Numbered from the stretch's first letter, positions 34,690-46,174 are shown. The stretch: DNA of 64,000 bases from Heliopora coerulea (GCA_030142905.1 JASJOG010000006.1:3646501-3710500), one strand, 5' to 3'. Made by a program: numbers and translations. The notes: generated by a model not told the origin, from the letters alone.

Positions 34690-34798
34690 CCTGGGAGAAT
34701 CGTGACATGTTTGAGGAAGTTGATCGTCCAGGTTAGTGTAGTCTTGAGAAAGATTGTTGGTTGAAGTGACTGACGTTTCGACAGCCTTAGCGGCGGTA
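34690..34798 (-). repeat. retroelement tail fragment with a GTCGAAACGTC motif
   Basis: The minus strand reads CCGCTAAGGCTGTCGAAACGTC and AGTCAC, then a unique tail. A short hairpin before GAAAC resembles the stem II-GAAA half of a hammerhead; CTGANGA and the cleavage site are missing. Confidence 0.4.
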
Positions 34799-34919
34799 AA
34801 TATTAATATATATATATAAATATTAATATATATATAATATAAATATATTAATATTTATATTATATATATTAATATATATATATATATAATATAAATATTG
34901 ATATATATATATGTATATG
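34797..34919. repeat. palindromic AT-rich satellite-like tract
   Basis: Alternating TATATA and AATATTAATATT blocks, self-complementary, at the 3' end of LINE copy A1. Confidence 0.85.
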
Positions 34920-37900
34920 AACTAAATAGACAACTATACTAAAAGATTGTTAAATCAAAGGTGAGACCAATCATGACTTCTTAACTACGTTTTAAATAAA
35001 TTCAAGGATGTACTATTTCTTAGTTCACTAGAGCATTTCATAACTTAGCTCCATCGTAACAAAAACTTTTTTGAAATAATCATTTTTGGGCTTTGGTAAT
35101 GATAAATTCACATCATGATTTCTCAAATTATAAGACTGCACTTGATCTAGTGCAACAAATAATTCTGATAAATAATTCCGAGTTAGGTTATTTAAGCTTT
35201 TATAAACCCAACATCCTTTATTTATCAATCGTCTCGTAGCAAGATCTTGCCAACAAAGACTTTTCAAGATATCATGTGAACGTACATTATAATCTGATTG
35301 GGTGATAATTCTCGCTGCTCGATTTTGGAGTAGTTGTAAAGTTTTTTGATTGATTGATTGATTGATTGACAACTTTATTTATAGAGGATAACACGTAACA
35401 GTAGCGTACTGATGAACTTGTGGTCATCTAATCCAATAATATAAATAAAAATTATAAATCTCATAATAAACATAATGATAATAGATTACCTTATTATTTA
35501 CAAACATGTTAAAATAGCAACAGTAAAAATCTAATTAATAAAAGTTAAAATTCTAATTGGTATAATCTAAAAAATATTTTCGAAGAGCATATTTAAAAGA
35601 ACCTATAGAGTTTTTCTTTTTAACTTCGACCGGGATACTGTTCCACAGTCTAGTTCCTGTCACCACAAAAGTTCTTCCACCTTCACGTTCTCTATGATAT
35701 TTTGGGCATACTAAATTTATGTGTGAATGTCTGTTAAATCTGTTGCCTAAATCCACATTTCTAGTAAGCAAATTCTCCATATAGCCAGGAGATTCCCCGA
35801 CTATTCTTCTGAAGATAACAGAACACTTCTGAATTTTGATTTCATCTTTTAAAGGCAACCAATTTAACTTTCTGAAAAGGTTGACATTTCTTTCCATTGT
35901 ATTTGCGTCTAGAATTACTCTTGCGGCTCGCTTCTGTAACTTATACACTCGTTCGACGTTCTCGCGTGAGCAAGAACTCCATATTGTACATCCATACATC
36001 ATAACGGGCTTTATCAATGCATTATAATACAATTTTCTCTCTTCTAATGGGAGATGCCGTTTAATTTTCTTTAAAACTCCAATTCTTTGTGCTAATTTCT
36101 TGCACATTACATTTACATGTTCAGTAAAATTTAGTTCCTTATCGATGTAAACTCCGAGTAACTTATGTACATTCACTTCTTCAACTTTATTCTTATGGAC
36201 CAGTATATTAAGTTCCGATTGACTGAATTTATTAGCTAGTCGTACTCCAGTGACTAACATAGTTTTAGTTTTTGATGAATTCAAAATCATTTTATTCGCG
36301 ACTGTCCACTTTGTAACTTGATCAATATCCTCTTGTAGTTGGCGTTGTATGACAGTCGAAGCCGATTCCCAATGAGCTGTTGCAGTAACTGTCGTATCAT
36401 CTGCATATATGTCAACAACAGATCTTATAACAACTTTAGGAAGATCGTTAATAAAAACAATAAAAAGTAGCGGACCTAGGACTGATCCTTGTGGTACTCC
36501 ATGCGTGATCGTTTTAGATGTGGATTTCCGTCCTTCGATATTAACAACTTGGGTACGATCCTTCAGGTAACTGGCAAAAAATGCAAGTTCTTTCGACTTA
36601 ATCCCATATGTTTCCAATTTTGAAAGAAGAATGTCATGATTTATAAGGTCAAAAGCCTTTTTATAGTCTATAAATATAAGTCCACTTACATTATTTTTAT
36701 CTAAATCCATAAGCAGTTGGTCGATGATTCGAATTAAAGCTGTTTCGGTGGAGTATCTTTCACGAAAACCAGATTGGAAGTCATAAAGTATGTTATTTTC
36801 TCTAAGATAACTGTAAAGGGCGTGGTGAACATGCTTCTCCAGTAACTTTGAGAGTAAGGGTAATACGGAAATAGGTCTATAATTATTCATGTCTTCTTTA
36901 TTTCCTTGTCCTTTATAAATGGGCGTTACCTTCGCAGACTTCCAAATAAATGGAAATCTCTTGTTATCAATACAATGATTTATCAAATAGGCCAATGACG
37001 TTGAAATAGAGGGCGCCGCAACTTTAAGGACTCTCGCTCCTATACCATCGAATCCAGTGGCTTTACATGATGGCATAGACTGCAGTAGTTTCTGGATCTT
37101 ATCGGCAGTAATATACGGTATTTGGAATTGGATTTTTGGATTGAGATTTGAGTACGAAGTCACTTGAGATGAAACACCTGTTATATCCGTTAATATCGAA
37201 TAAAGTAATTTTTGTGGTTGAGTTACAAAGAAGGTATTCAGTAACTCACTGATTTCTTGCATATCCGTATAGACTTTGTTTCCCTCCTTCAGCTGATGTA
37301 TGTTAGTATGATCATTAACATCACTTTTTGTTAAGTTATTAATAAGGTTCCATAGTTTTTTAGGATTTTGTCGGCTCTCAGCTACTTTTGTTTTAAAGTA
37401 GTCCCTTTTTGCCATGCTGATAAGTTCGTTCACCTTATTTCTTGCTTTCCTATAGTATGACCAATCATCAGCTTTTGTGCCAAGCCTTCGGATAAATTTC
37501 CCCACACAACACCACAGTAATTAAACTGCGGTTGTACCAGACATTTATATATCGGACTTAAAAACGAACGTTGAACAAACGGTTGTATTTGTTTCATACC
37601 GTTGATGGCTTTATTTATTTTTTTTGTTATATGAGCAACATGGGCCGACCAAAGAAGTACATCGTCTATTATTACCCCTAGTGATTTACTGTTAAATACC
37701 CTACTTATGGAATTATCACCCATTCTTATTTCAGATATTTTTACCAGCTAGTTGATCCATTTTATATCTCGAACCTGCCAACATGTATTTAGTTTTTTAA
37801 ATGTTCATACTTAATTTATTTGCCATTAGCCATTTTTTAACACTCTCTAAGTCACTATTTATATAAAATTAAATATCTTTAAGAGCTTCAGTTGCTTTAC

Positions 37901-38277
37901 TCAAAGTAGTGTCATTAGCAAACAACCTTGGTTTATCATACTTAAGGCAACTGGGGAGACCATTTATATAAATGACAAACAACAGCGGGCCTAGAATAGA
38001 TCTCTGACTAATTCCACATTTAACTGTATGAAAGGAAGACTGATGATCATTAACAAAACAGCACTGCTTACGTTCAGAAAGGCACGATTGGAACCATCAT
38101 AAAGAGGTCCCCTCAATACCGTATAATTCTAGTTTTCTAAGTAATATACAATGATCAACCGTGTGAAGTGCTCTTTTTAAATCTAAAAATACTATTATAT
38201 TAGATCATCATCAATATTGAGATACCATTCATTTGTTGCCTCGAGTAACGCTGTCAAGGTAGAATGTAAAGGCATGA
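34920..38277 (-). pseudogene. LINE copy A1 (jockey superfamily), split by LINE B
   Basis: Two pieces, 38277-37475 and 35344-34920, join into the same order as the copy at 54705-56340: AFDTVDH-type block (here RALHTVDH), a FANDTTL box, MGDNSISRVFNSKSLGVIIDD, QPFVQRSFLSPIYKCLVQPQF, then QLLQNRAARIITQSDYNV and YNLRNHDVNLSLPKPK. The 5' part is lost at 38277. Stops occur (for example after KDI). The RT box FANDTT carries Asn where Asp is needed, so it is catalytically dead. The break lies between GLAQ and TLQLLQ, where LINE B sits. Confidence 0.88.
35345..37474 (-). mobile_element. LINE B: 5'-truncated non-LTR retrotransposon nested in A1, RT frame intact
   Basis: About 2.13 kb ending in a (TTGA)n 3' tail at 35346-35370. 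The uninterrupted frame 37474-35553 encodes about 640 residues: an endonuclease-RT linker (WSYYRKARNKVNELI), fingers (CKATGFDGIGARVLK), PIYKGQGNKEDMNNYRPISV, FQSGFRERYSTETAL, FIDYKKAFDLINHDIL, HGVPQGSVLGPLLF, the catalytic YADDTTV box (near 36400), then the thumb and the KLQKRAARVILDA and TRLWNSIP end. The first ten residues of the nominal frame (from 37505) are A1 sequence. The endonuclease is missing, so it is a dead-on-arrival copy, but it is young. The target-site duplication is at most a few T residues. CR1/L2-like clade by look; not resolved. Confidence 0.9.
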
Positions 38278-41200
38278 AGCTAACGGCATTTCCTGAATTT
38301 TAAGAACATGTTTGCCCAGTTCTGACCTAGCTGTTCCTCAGGATCCCACACAAGACATTGTTACAGGTACCGCGTAGCACTTTTATTTTGGGGGGCTGAC
38401 GTCATGGGTGTATTCTTCCACCCACATATTTGAATCTTGAAATGGTTATGTGCCAAATCCAGTCATATTTTTTGAGACAAAACTGTGACGTGTATTATAT
38501 TTTCGCTCTTTATCAATGAATGAAACTATAACGATCGATGACAAGTAAAATACGAATGTTTTCTCCGCAATTACATATCGTACTAGAAATACGTTTACGC
38601 AACAAACCCTCTCCCACCCTTCTAATACATATCTCGAGAATCCAAGTAACATTGAAAATTTTTCAAAATTGTCAAAAAGACAAATCGTCCTTACTACAAC
38701 TGGAAGAGGTAATGCAATAAAAAACCCCACAATATTTGGCCACAAATATTGACAACCCAAACTGGAAATTATTTTACATTTAAACTGCTTGTCGTCATAT
38801 ATACGTTTAAAATTTCTATTCTGTTTTATTAAAACAAAACGTTTGCTGCGAATAACTTTTAACGGTTTAATAAATGGTAAGAGATCCATTCTGACAATTC
38901 TACTGCTTATCAATGGATGTTCATAGCAAGACCCTGTATTAATTGCGATCTTGAGATATTTCAAGTCGTTTTCCAATGAAACTTTTCACTCGTTTTGCTT
39001 TAAAGAAAGATTTTTTATTAGATAGCCAGGCTTTCTGTCCTAAAATTGGATCATTCTCAAAGGTTACCGGTCGGATATCAGCATCACGGACAGCCCATGA
39101 GTGAAATTTTTTTTTTCATATTTTTTGTCTTAAAAAAACTGATAAATTATATATTATCTCAAAGTTGGCTGAAAATGTCTATTAGAAGTGCTATGAAGAA
39201 GATTTATGCTAAGTATTCATCCGGAGGTACAACAATTTGTTGACGAAGATGAAACGAATTACTTAATCTTCGTTTCAAATACTTCTGAGTTACTCGACAT
39301 CTGAGAAGAGCGAAACTTGGCAATAGACTGTAGGACCTGCTTGCATTTTTGTCAATATAAGTTTGAATACCAGAGGCAATTTACCGTTGCTACGGTCTGG
39401 ATGCAAATAACAAAGCATTATTACGCAGCAAGTGAGAGTCAGACAAAAGCTTATTGACTTTAAATTAGCCGCCAATGCAGCCGATCAAACTTCCGGTCCG
39501 GAAAATATTGGGGGGGCTACAGCCCCCCTAGCCCCCGCGGCTCCGCGGTCCCTGTGTTAGTGAAAATACATGTGCTGCTCATTACGTTTGATAAATTATA
39601 ATCAGTGTTAATAGAGTGGGGTATCCAATATAGTATATAGAGTGGGATATCCGATGACATCATTCACGGGCGTGATTGGCAAGGCACGAGCCCGGCCAGG
39701 CCAAGCTTTCGCTACGCCACTGTTGCGAAGTTCAATTTCTAGCTGCGTTGACGAAACACATCTGACTTTTCACGAATCAGGAAACTATTTTTCAGTCCGA
39801 GTGTATGCAGCTAGAAAATTGACTTGACAAAGTTTTTTTTATCTTTGAAAGCAATCGTATTTTTCTTTGAAAATATTTGACAGCATGATGTTAAAAGTAA
39901 TTAAAATCTGCAATCATTTTCTTTCTTTGAAAGCATTAGACAGCTGGAGTCAAAAAGCAATTAAAATCTCAACGTGAACGGAAGGCACAACTACTTGTAA
40001 TAAAACTTCAATTAAATGTCATTCAGTGACTTATTTATCGAATGATTCTGAAAATTGAGGAATAGTTTGGTGGTCAAGGTAGACGATAACTTGTGTAGTC
40101 TGTCTTTCCGTTCGATCCGTATGGAGATTGCGAGCTCAGTTCATCAGTCTAGAATCTTTCTAAACTCCTTGAACTAGACGTAGTATAAGTATTTTTCACC
40201 CCACACCGAAATTTTCATCGTGCAATCGCAACATAATCTGTTAAGAGATTCCTTTGTGATCCTGGGCTGAGAATTTAGGCGGGATTGTTTCATCCCGGCC
40301 CGGCTTGAAACTTGCCATTTAATCTGCCCCAAGTAATCAACGATAGTATTCTAGAACATTGTTGTCATTCACGGATATTTTCACTTTCGATCTCTAAGGT
40401 CTCCGATCTTTCCTGCAAAAAGCCTGATAATTTAAATGATGGCAAAACTTATCAATCTCATAAACTCACCGGAATGTTTCTGTGCCTCTAACTTACGGCT
40501 GTAGAACCTCCTATTTTCGCTAATACCTGATGATATGCTCCTGTCAGGGCCTAGTCAGTCTTCTCCGGGGACTCAGGGAACCTTTTTTAAAAAACATTGA
40601 CATTCATTCGAACTTTTCACTTTCAATACTAATTAGAATCATTGGTGTGATGAACGTAATTTTTAATTTGAAGTTTCTTATTATATCATGCTGTATACGT
40701 GTATACTACGAAAAGGAGATGAAAAATTTTGATAAATTTTGAAATGTCTTATTTTAAAGTTGAAGGTGAGTGAATGCGGTCTGTTGAGGACTAATAATTC
40801 AATGTCATTAATTGTCATAAATATAAATTTCAGCAATCACTGATGCCTACGTAAATTTAAGAGAGACATATCTTGCCTAATTGAAATTTTGTTATTCCTA
40901 ATGTATAGTAGAATGGTGTTAATGGTCGTCTGTTGGCGCTATAAAATGCCCTTTGATGCAAATGATTGCGTATCTACGCTAGTGAATGTCGATTGGATAA
41001 AATGAATGTATTTTTGGGTTAACGAGTTTGAGGTTGGCGTTAATGATAGTATATTTTCTGGTAATGAACAGCAAAAGGTGAAATAAGAACACAGAAAGAG
41101 TGACAGACCTGTTGGTAAAATTCACGGCAGTGACCTGTATTTCCCATTCATTTCCTATTTTCTTGATTTACTTTGCAGTTTTCTAAAAACAGTTACATTA

Positions 41201-42240
41201 AAAACCATGTTTTTAATTTTTTTCCAATGACTATTTTTTTAAGAATATTTGTTTGAATTTGCTTACGCCTTTCAAAACTAAGACAAACTGAAATGGTATC
41301 TTGATCGCCAGAAATATGTCTCTTGTAAGAAGTTAAATTTTTGAGAACGTTTAGTTTTGTGTCCGAACGTTTAATCGGTTTATTGGGAAGTATATTCAAA
41401 ATTTTTATTGTTATATCCGAAACTCATCTCGCTCAATGCGCACTTTCCAGTTCAACCCGTGCATGCATGTGTTATTAGCTACATAAGTAGTTAAAAACAT
41501 GCATAGTCCGTACTGTATAACTACATAAAATGAAAACAGCTACTCACAAACAATTGCCTTAAACTGCAGCACATTTGTTTCTCCGCCAATCTGATCTTCT
41601 CTTAAATTTTCACAGAATACCGAAATATACTTCTTTATTCAACGTAAGGTGTACGTGCCGAATACGGCATATTATCAGCCCTCTGGCCCGAAAGGATAAC
41701 CTTTCAAATTATTAATCTATTGAATTGGGCAAGTTTTCGACTTATATGCGGTGGACTAATGTTGACTAATTAGCATCTTCATTTAGACAAGTCGAGCTAT
41801 GATTGAGTCGATTTTGCTAAATTGGATTCCTACGCTTAAATTTCATTAAAATATATACGGTAACAATTAAGTAAATATAGGATGAGTATAGGATATGGTT
41901 TAGGGTCAGCCATTGATATATGACCACTGGTTCAAAAATGAGAGATCATGCCACGGAATTTATTAAATTAATGATTAATTTACCTCTACATAATTGAATG
42001 ACTATAATTAATCTGAAGAATCGGTGAGTTGTTAGGTTCAGCAATTTGTGTCATACACCACAAGACCGATATTAAATAATCCTGGGCGTAGCCTACTCAC
42101 AGCAGAACATATTTTAAACCTATTTGGTCAGCGAATGTGACCAAAACCGGCCTTATTGTTAATTTATACTAGCTTCGAACTATAGAATAAAACAGTTATT
42201 CTATGATGCCAAAATAAAGTTGCGACATAAAGTTAACAAA
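38278..42240. other. intergenic stretch without recognised genes
   Basis: A GC-rich palindromic patch (GGGGGGCTACAGCCCCCC and CCGCGGCTCCGCGG) lies at 39512-39550. Otherwise only unrecognised open frames are seen. Confidence 0.35.
38446..38976 (-). other. unidentified 176-codon open frame
   Basis: The longest open frame in the window not explained by a known family. Its sequence is rich in Phe, Val and Ile with two hydrophobic stretches (IVGFFIALPLPVVV and FVFYLSSIVIVSFI), so a membrane protein is conceivable. No motif, splice context or homologue is recognised. At this base composition such a length can arise by chance. Confidence 0.18.
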
Positions 42241-42245
42241 CGTGA

Positions 42246-42590
42246 AACGAAAAGTTTAGTGGAGTTTTAGTGGATGATAAACTTAGTTGGGATGACCATA
42301 TTAACGAAAAGATTATTCCGGAGGCATTGGAATGCCTTCGAATACTCTGAGATATACGGAATTTGTTCATAATACCACAGCTGGAATCTTTATATCAGTC
42401 TCTTATAATTTGTTATTTTGACTATTGTAGTACGGTATGGGGGAATTGTGGCACGGTATTAAGAAATAAACTGTAAAATCTACAAAATAGGGAAGCTCGG
42501 ATTATCACTTGGTCGGGGTAGATTTAGATGAGCAGAAATTTTATCTTTTTTAAAATGGAATGACCTCGTTCGTTCGTGTGAAACCAAACG
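42246..42590 (+). pseudogene. LINE RT C-terminal fragment
   Basis: Plus-strand reading with a few stops gives GVLVDDKLSWDDHI, SLIICYFDYCSTVWGNCG, LQNREARIITWS and FLKWND. This is the thumb region of a jockey-superfamily LINE. It converges tail to tail with the fragment on the other strand at 42593. Confidence 0.75.
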
Positions 42591-42592
42591 TA

Positions 42593-42770
42593 TCACACAG
42601 GAATGGCTGTATTAAGCCAAGCCACAGTATCTGTGTCAAGGTCTACGAGGCCTGCTGTTCCGTGAGGGGCTCCACATAGGTGGCAGGAGTTTATGATATG
42701 CTCGATAGTCTGAGCAGCGCCGCAAGGGCAGGCGTCTGAATTTTGGGCTCCAATCTTATGAAGAAATGCC
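42593..42770 (-). pseudogene. LINE ORF2 C-terminal zinc-knuckle fragment
   Basis: Encodes FLHKIGAQNSDACPCGAAQ, TIEHIINSCHLCGAPHGT, LVDLDTDTVAWL and a stop: the CxCG...H...C knuckle and L-LD--T-AWL end of many LINE proteins. It is fused in frame to the tail of the Crypton-type ORF upstream. Confidence 0.7.
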
Positions 42771-42774
42771 CGAT

Positions 42775-44197
42775 TAATTTGGTTTATTGTTACATTGCAA
42801 TGACCACCGATATTAATCGAATTGTGCGCCCCGTAGTTCGCAGATCGCGCAACATTAGTATTTAAAGGTATTTGTTCGTCACTCAAGTCATCCAATAAAG
42901 AATCAACATCATCAACATCATCAACATTCAATACAGATATTTCTGAATTATTTCTCACACTGGATAAATTACTAGTAAACTTCAGCTCGGTCTGTTCAGC
43001 ATCTTACATACATGCATTAGCCTGCTTTAACTCACCATGTGGATTCAAAATATTTGAAACTTTTTGCTCCTGGTCTCTGCAACTCTTTTCATATCCTAAA
43101 AGTGTATCACTAACATGACCACTTCGGCTTCTTATAAGCTTTTCTTCTACATTTGTATTGAACAATTGGGTAACGCATGTCACACGAGGACTATGACTAG
43201 TTTTTCTTTTCGTGCCAATAGCACCACACAGACTTGGCAGAATATTGTTTAAGGAATGAATTCCAATGGCACAATTTTTAAATTCAAATCTTCCATCGTT
43301 AAACGGTTGAAAGTAGAACGCATTTGCCTTAACATTCACACGAAGCTTGCTAACTAATTCAAAGGAACGCTTATAAATTTTAACCAAACAACGCTCGTGA
43401 CTATCATTTTCGTTTCCATGACACAAATGCTTAGCCATTCTACCCCTCTTTTTCATGTCTGCTATACCGCCGTGAAATGTTTTTGAAATGTTTTCCCGGT
43501 AAACTATGATCATATCGTCTTCTATTTTAATATCGTCTAAGCGCAATTGGTGATGTTCTTAAGAACGTATTCCGAATATTTTCCCATAATAGTATGTAGT
43601 AATGTCTTAGCTGATGCTTCGCCCAACAGGCCTTGCTGCCACATTCTTTCTTCCTCTTCATTGCTTACAGGTTCTTTCTCACCCTTCTCATCTGTAACTC
43701 CTTCGGCATGGACTTCTTTCATTTCAGCATTGAGAATCCGTCTTAATCCGACAAAGCTAGAAAAGAAAACAGACCATTTAGATGAAAATTTCATTTACTA
43801 ACAGCAATTTGCCTTGATAGCAATGTCGTTTCAGTTCAGTTTGCTAAACTCACCACATGTTAGATTTGTCAAACATATTAACATCATCTCGGTTCTTGCC
43901 CTCAAGGTGTCTTTTAAGACTAGCAACCACTTGATATAGTGCCCTAGCAGGATATCGTAGTCCTTTTTTGTTAGCGACTTCTTCTACAAACTTTCCAATC
44001 CAAAAATTTAACGACAAGGGCGTCATCTTTTCCCACCTTTCGATATCCAAGTCCTCAATATCGTCTAACGATATACCTAAGCGTGTTTCCTCGACCGCAG
44101 CACATTTATTCTCCCTATCCCGTATCCAGCCTTCAAAGAGATTTACCGACCACTTATTCTTGTATCGGGTTGACAACGACACAGCATTTTCCAACAT
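42775..44197 (-). pseudogene. Crypton-type tyrosine recombinase (DUF3504-like) pseudogene with an intron
   Basis: Exon 44197-43856 encodes an N-terminal core-binding domain (SLNFWIGKFVEEV, YPARALYQVVASLKRHLEG). A GT-AG intron (43855 to about 43757, donor GTGAGT, acceptor TTTTCTTTTCTAG) joins NM to CFVGLRRILNAEMK. Next come EEERMWQQGLLGEASAKTLLHT and the catalytic domain, with EHHQLRLDDIKIEDD, HSPRVTCVTQLF, LIRSRSGH and LLGYEKS. The last three fit the H-R/H-Y end of tyrosine recombinases and of DUF3504 host proteins (KIAA1958/QRICH1/ZMYM-like). A frameshift at about 43560-43545 removes the first catalytic arginine block. An in-frame TAA at 43004-43006 interrupts the acidic tail, which continues to NIGGHCNVTINQINR. 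Confidence 0.8.
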
Positions 44198-44558
44198 TTC
44201 TTCTTCTTCCTCATAGCTTCGTGATTTCTCTCTTTCTCGAAGCCATGTTCACCTGAACTAGAATGTTCTACAGCCTGTAGCTCATTTTCTTAATTACTAG
44301 AGCGTATTGTTCCAATGAATACTTTCAACTTCATGCTTTTAAATTCTATTCATTTTTGCAAATTGTTCGAAGCTAATTGCATGGACTTCAAATCCGATCC
44401 AGTCCTCATTGTCGGATTTGAAATATTACTTGATTGTTTCAACAGAAGCGTTAAATCCTTTATTCCACTCATTAGTATTCAGAAGTGTGATTACATTTTA
44501 AGCTTCTCTAGCGATATTAAATCCTTTACCACACTCGTGATCATTGATTAACCCTCAG

Positions 44559-44956
44559 GCCCTGTTTACATGAGGAAAAGTTGTCCCTGCTGGGAGGGAT
44601 ATCCTAGCCCCCAAGTGACCCTTGGTGAGACGACTTTAAACACATTTCTTTGTAAATTGCAGAGACCCGTTTACATGAGACGTTGCAAAGTTGTCTTGGG
44701 GGGAAGGGTGACCCTGGAGGTAGGGTAGCTGGTTTTGCAAGGTAGGGTGACGTCAACAGGCGAGACAACATTTTGCCATGTAAACACCCTGTCCCTCTTT
44801 GACTTGCCTGGGAGGGACAACTTGTGATACAATGAGTATGCGCAAACTTTGTTATTTCCAAAATGGCTGCAAACGCCAAATCACACTAGCTAAAAGTTGG
44901 CTCTGGGGCCAGGGTAACCCTCCCACCAGGAGCAGATTCTCTTCATGTAAACATGG
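44559..44956. mobile_element. MITE-like element with CCTGTTTACATGAGG ends
   Basis: The left GGCCCTGTTTACATGAGG is mirrored by CTTCATGTAAACATGGC at the right. Internal repeats of the same GTTTACATG motif lie at 44670 and 44779. Non-coding and GC-richer than its surroundings. Confidence 0.65.
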
Positions 44957-45336
44957 CGTTACTTATTACATCAAAAACAAATACGACTAGGTTGCAAAAA
45001 TAATCTAATTGACCAATCACATATATATGTATAATACTTAAAAACCGCGTGGAAAAAATGTGAATGGGGTCCATATCAGATATGTAGATACAACAGAGTA
45101 ATGACTTACTTTTAAATCCATTTCCCTCATAAATTATTGCTCAGATTTGGAAATACACACACATGTACATATGCATAAATGAAATATTTAAAAATCCAGG
45201 GGTGTTTTATCAGATATAAAACAAGAGGTGACAATACGATTGTCCTTTGTGTTTTTTTATGAATTGAGTTTATAGATACACAGATACACAGGGACGCATA
45301 CCATCATACAGTTAGTTGGTAACCAGGAGGTTTTTA

Positions 45337-45339
<3 letters not shown>

Positions 45340-45371
<32 letters not shown>
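45340..45371. repeat. (AT)n microsatellite
   Basis: Sixteen TA units; abuts SINE copy 1. Confidence 0.95.
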
Positions 45372-45375
<4 letters not shown>

Positions 45376-45503
45376 AAAAGTTTGTTCTCAAGCTTTTATC
45401 TCAGAAAATTTCTGAGCTCCCCAACGGGAATCGAACCCGTGTCTCCCGATTGCCGGTACGGTTGTTTTACCACTTGACTATAGGGTCTCAGACGGCAAGC
45501 ATG
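45371..45503 (-). repeat. tRNA-headed SINE, copy 1
   Basis: The minus strand starts with GCTTGCCGTCTGAGACCC and a tRNA-like head (ACTATAGTCAAGTGGT, A box; CACGGGTTCGATTCCCGT, a perfect T-arm), then GGGGAGCTCAGAAATTTTCTGAGATAAAAGCTTGAGAACAAACT and a TCATCA-(AT)n end. Confidence 0.8.
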
Positions 45504-45579
45504 AGACCCTATAGTTGGGGAGACCTATAATCGATATATATTTGGGGAAACCCTATAATCGATATACATATATATATAT

Positions 45580-45709
45580 ATCGATTCCCGTTGGGGAGCT
45601 CAGAAATTTTCTAAGATAAAAGCTTGAGAACAAACTTTTCATCATACATATATCCAAGCTTACAAACATCTACACTTAGTAAGATGAAATTTACTAATAC
45701 ACAATATCA
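45580..45709 (+). repeat. tRNA-headed SINE, 5'-truncated copy 2
   Basis: Begins inside the T-arm (TCGATTCCCGTTGGGGAGCTC) and continues through the same AAGCTTGAGAACAAACTTTTC tail to GATGAAATTTACTAATAC. Confidence 0.8.
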
Positions 45710-45786
45710 CATCACAGGTATGTTCAGCTTTCAAGTAAGTACGAAAGAGACATATCAATATCACGAACCAGGTCTCTAATTAACAT

Positions 45787-45976
45787 CATGCTTGCCGTCT
45801 GAGACCCTATAGTCTAGTGGTAAAACAACCGTACCGGCAATCGGGAGACACGGGTTCGATTCCCGTTGGGGAGCTCGGAAATTTTCTGAGATAAAAAAGC
45901 TTGAGAACAAACTTTTCATCATACATATATCCAAGCTTACAAACATCTACACTTACTAAGATGAAATTTACTAATA
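45787..45976 (+). repeat. tRNA-headed SINE, full copy 3
   Basis: CATGCTTGCCGTCTGAGACCC head, TATAGTCTAGTGGTAAAAC A box, CGGGTTCGATTCCCG B box, then a non-tRNA tail to CTTACTAAGATGAAATTTACTAATAC followed by (AT)n. About 190 bp. RNA polymerase III boxes are intact to the eye. Confidence 0.82.
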
Positions 45977-46002
45977 CATATATATATATATATATATATA
46001 TA
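45977..46002. repeat. (AT)n microsatellite, 3' end of SINE copy 3
   Basis: TA dinucleotides directly after the SINE tail. Confidence 0.9.
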
Positions 46003-46084
46003 CGTGAACGTTTTGGTTTACGAAGTACAAAGAGGGCTCAATATCGCACAGATAGAACAAATAGAATTATATCGCTTACCTCAA

Positions 46085-46169
46085 AAAGTCACTACAGCCT
46101 GTTTCATCTTGAGAAAGAATCTTTCAGGTTTCTCAGGTTTCTCAAGATGAAACAGGCTGTAGTGACTTT
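46085..46169. repeat. short palindromic hairpin
   Basis: AAAGTCACTACAGCCTGTTT then CATCTTGAGAAA at the left is mirrored by TTTCTCAAGATG then AAACAGGCTGTAGTGACTTT at the right, a 31-bp stem with a 22-nt loop. Confidence 0.9.
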
Positions 46170-46174
46170 ATATA

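Noticed and set aside
37430..37723. A 97-codon gene ending KLMIGHTIGKQEIR
   Set aside because: It is LINE A1 reading across the junction into LINE B in the wrong frame.
42593..42958. A single host protein of 121 codons
   Set aside because: It is a chimera of Crypton tail and LINE C-terminus; it starts at a GTG inside the Crypton frame after an in-frame stop.
43547..44216. Plus-strand open frames rich in Ser
   Set aside because: They are shadows of the Crypton-type coding strand.
45799..45876. Functional tRNA gene
   Set aside because: The T-arm and boxes are good, but the anticodon arm does not form a 5-bp stem with a 7-nt loop, and the unit is joined to a repeated SINE tail.
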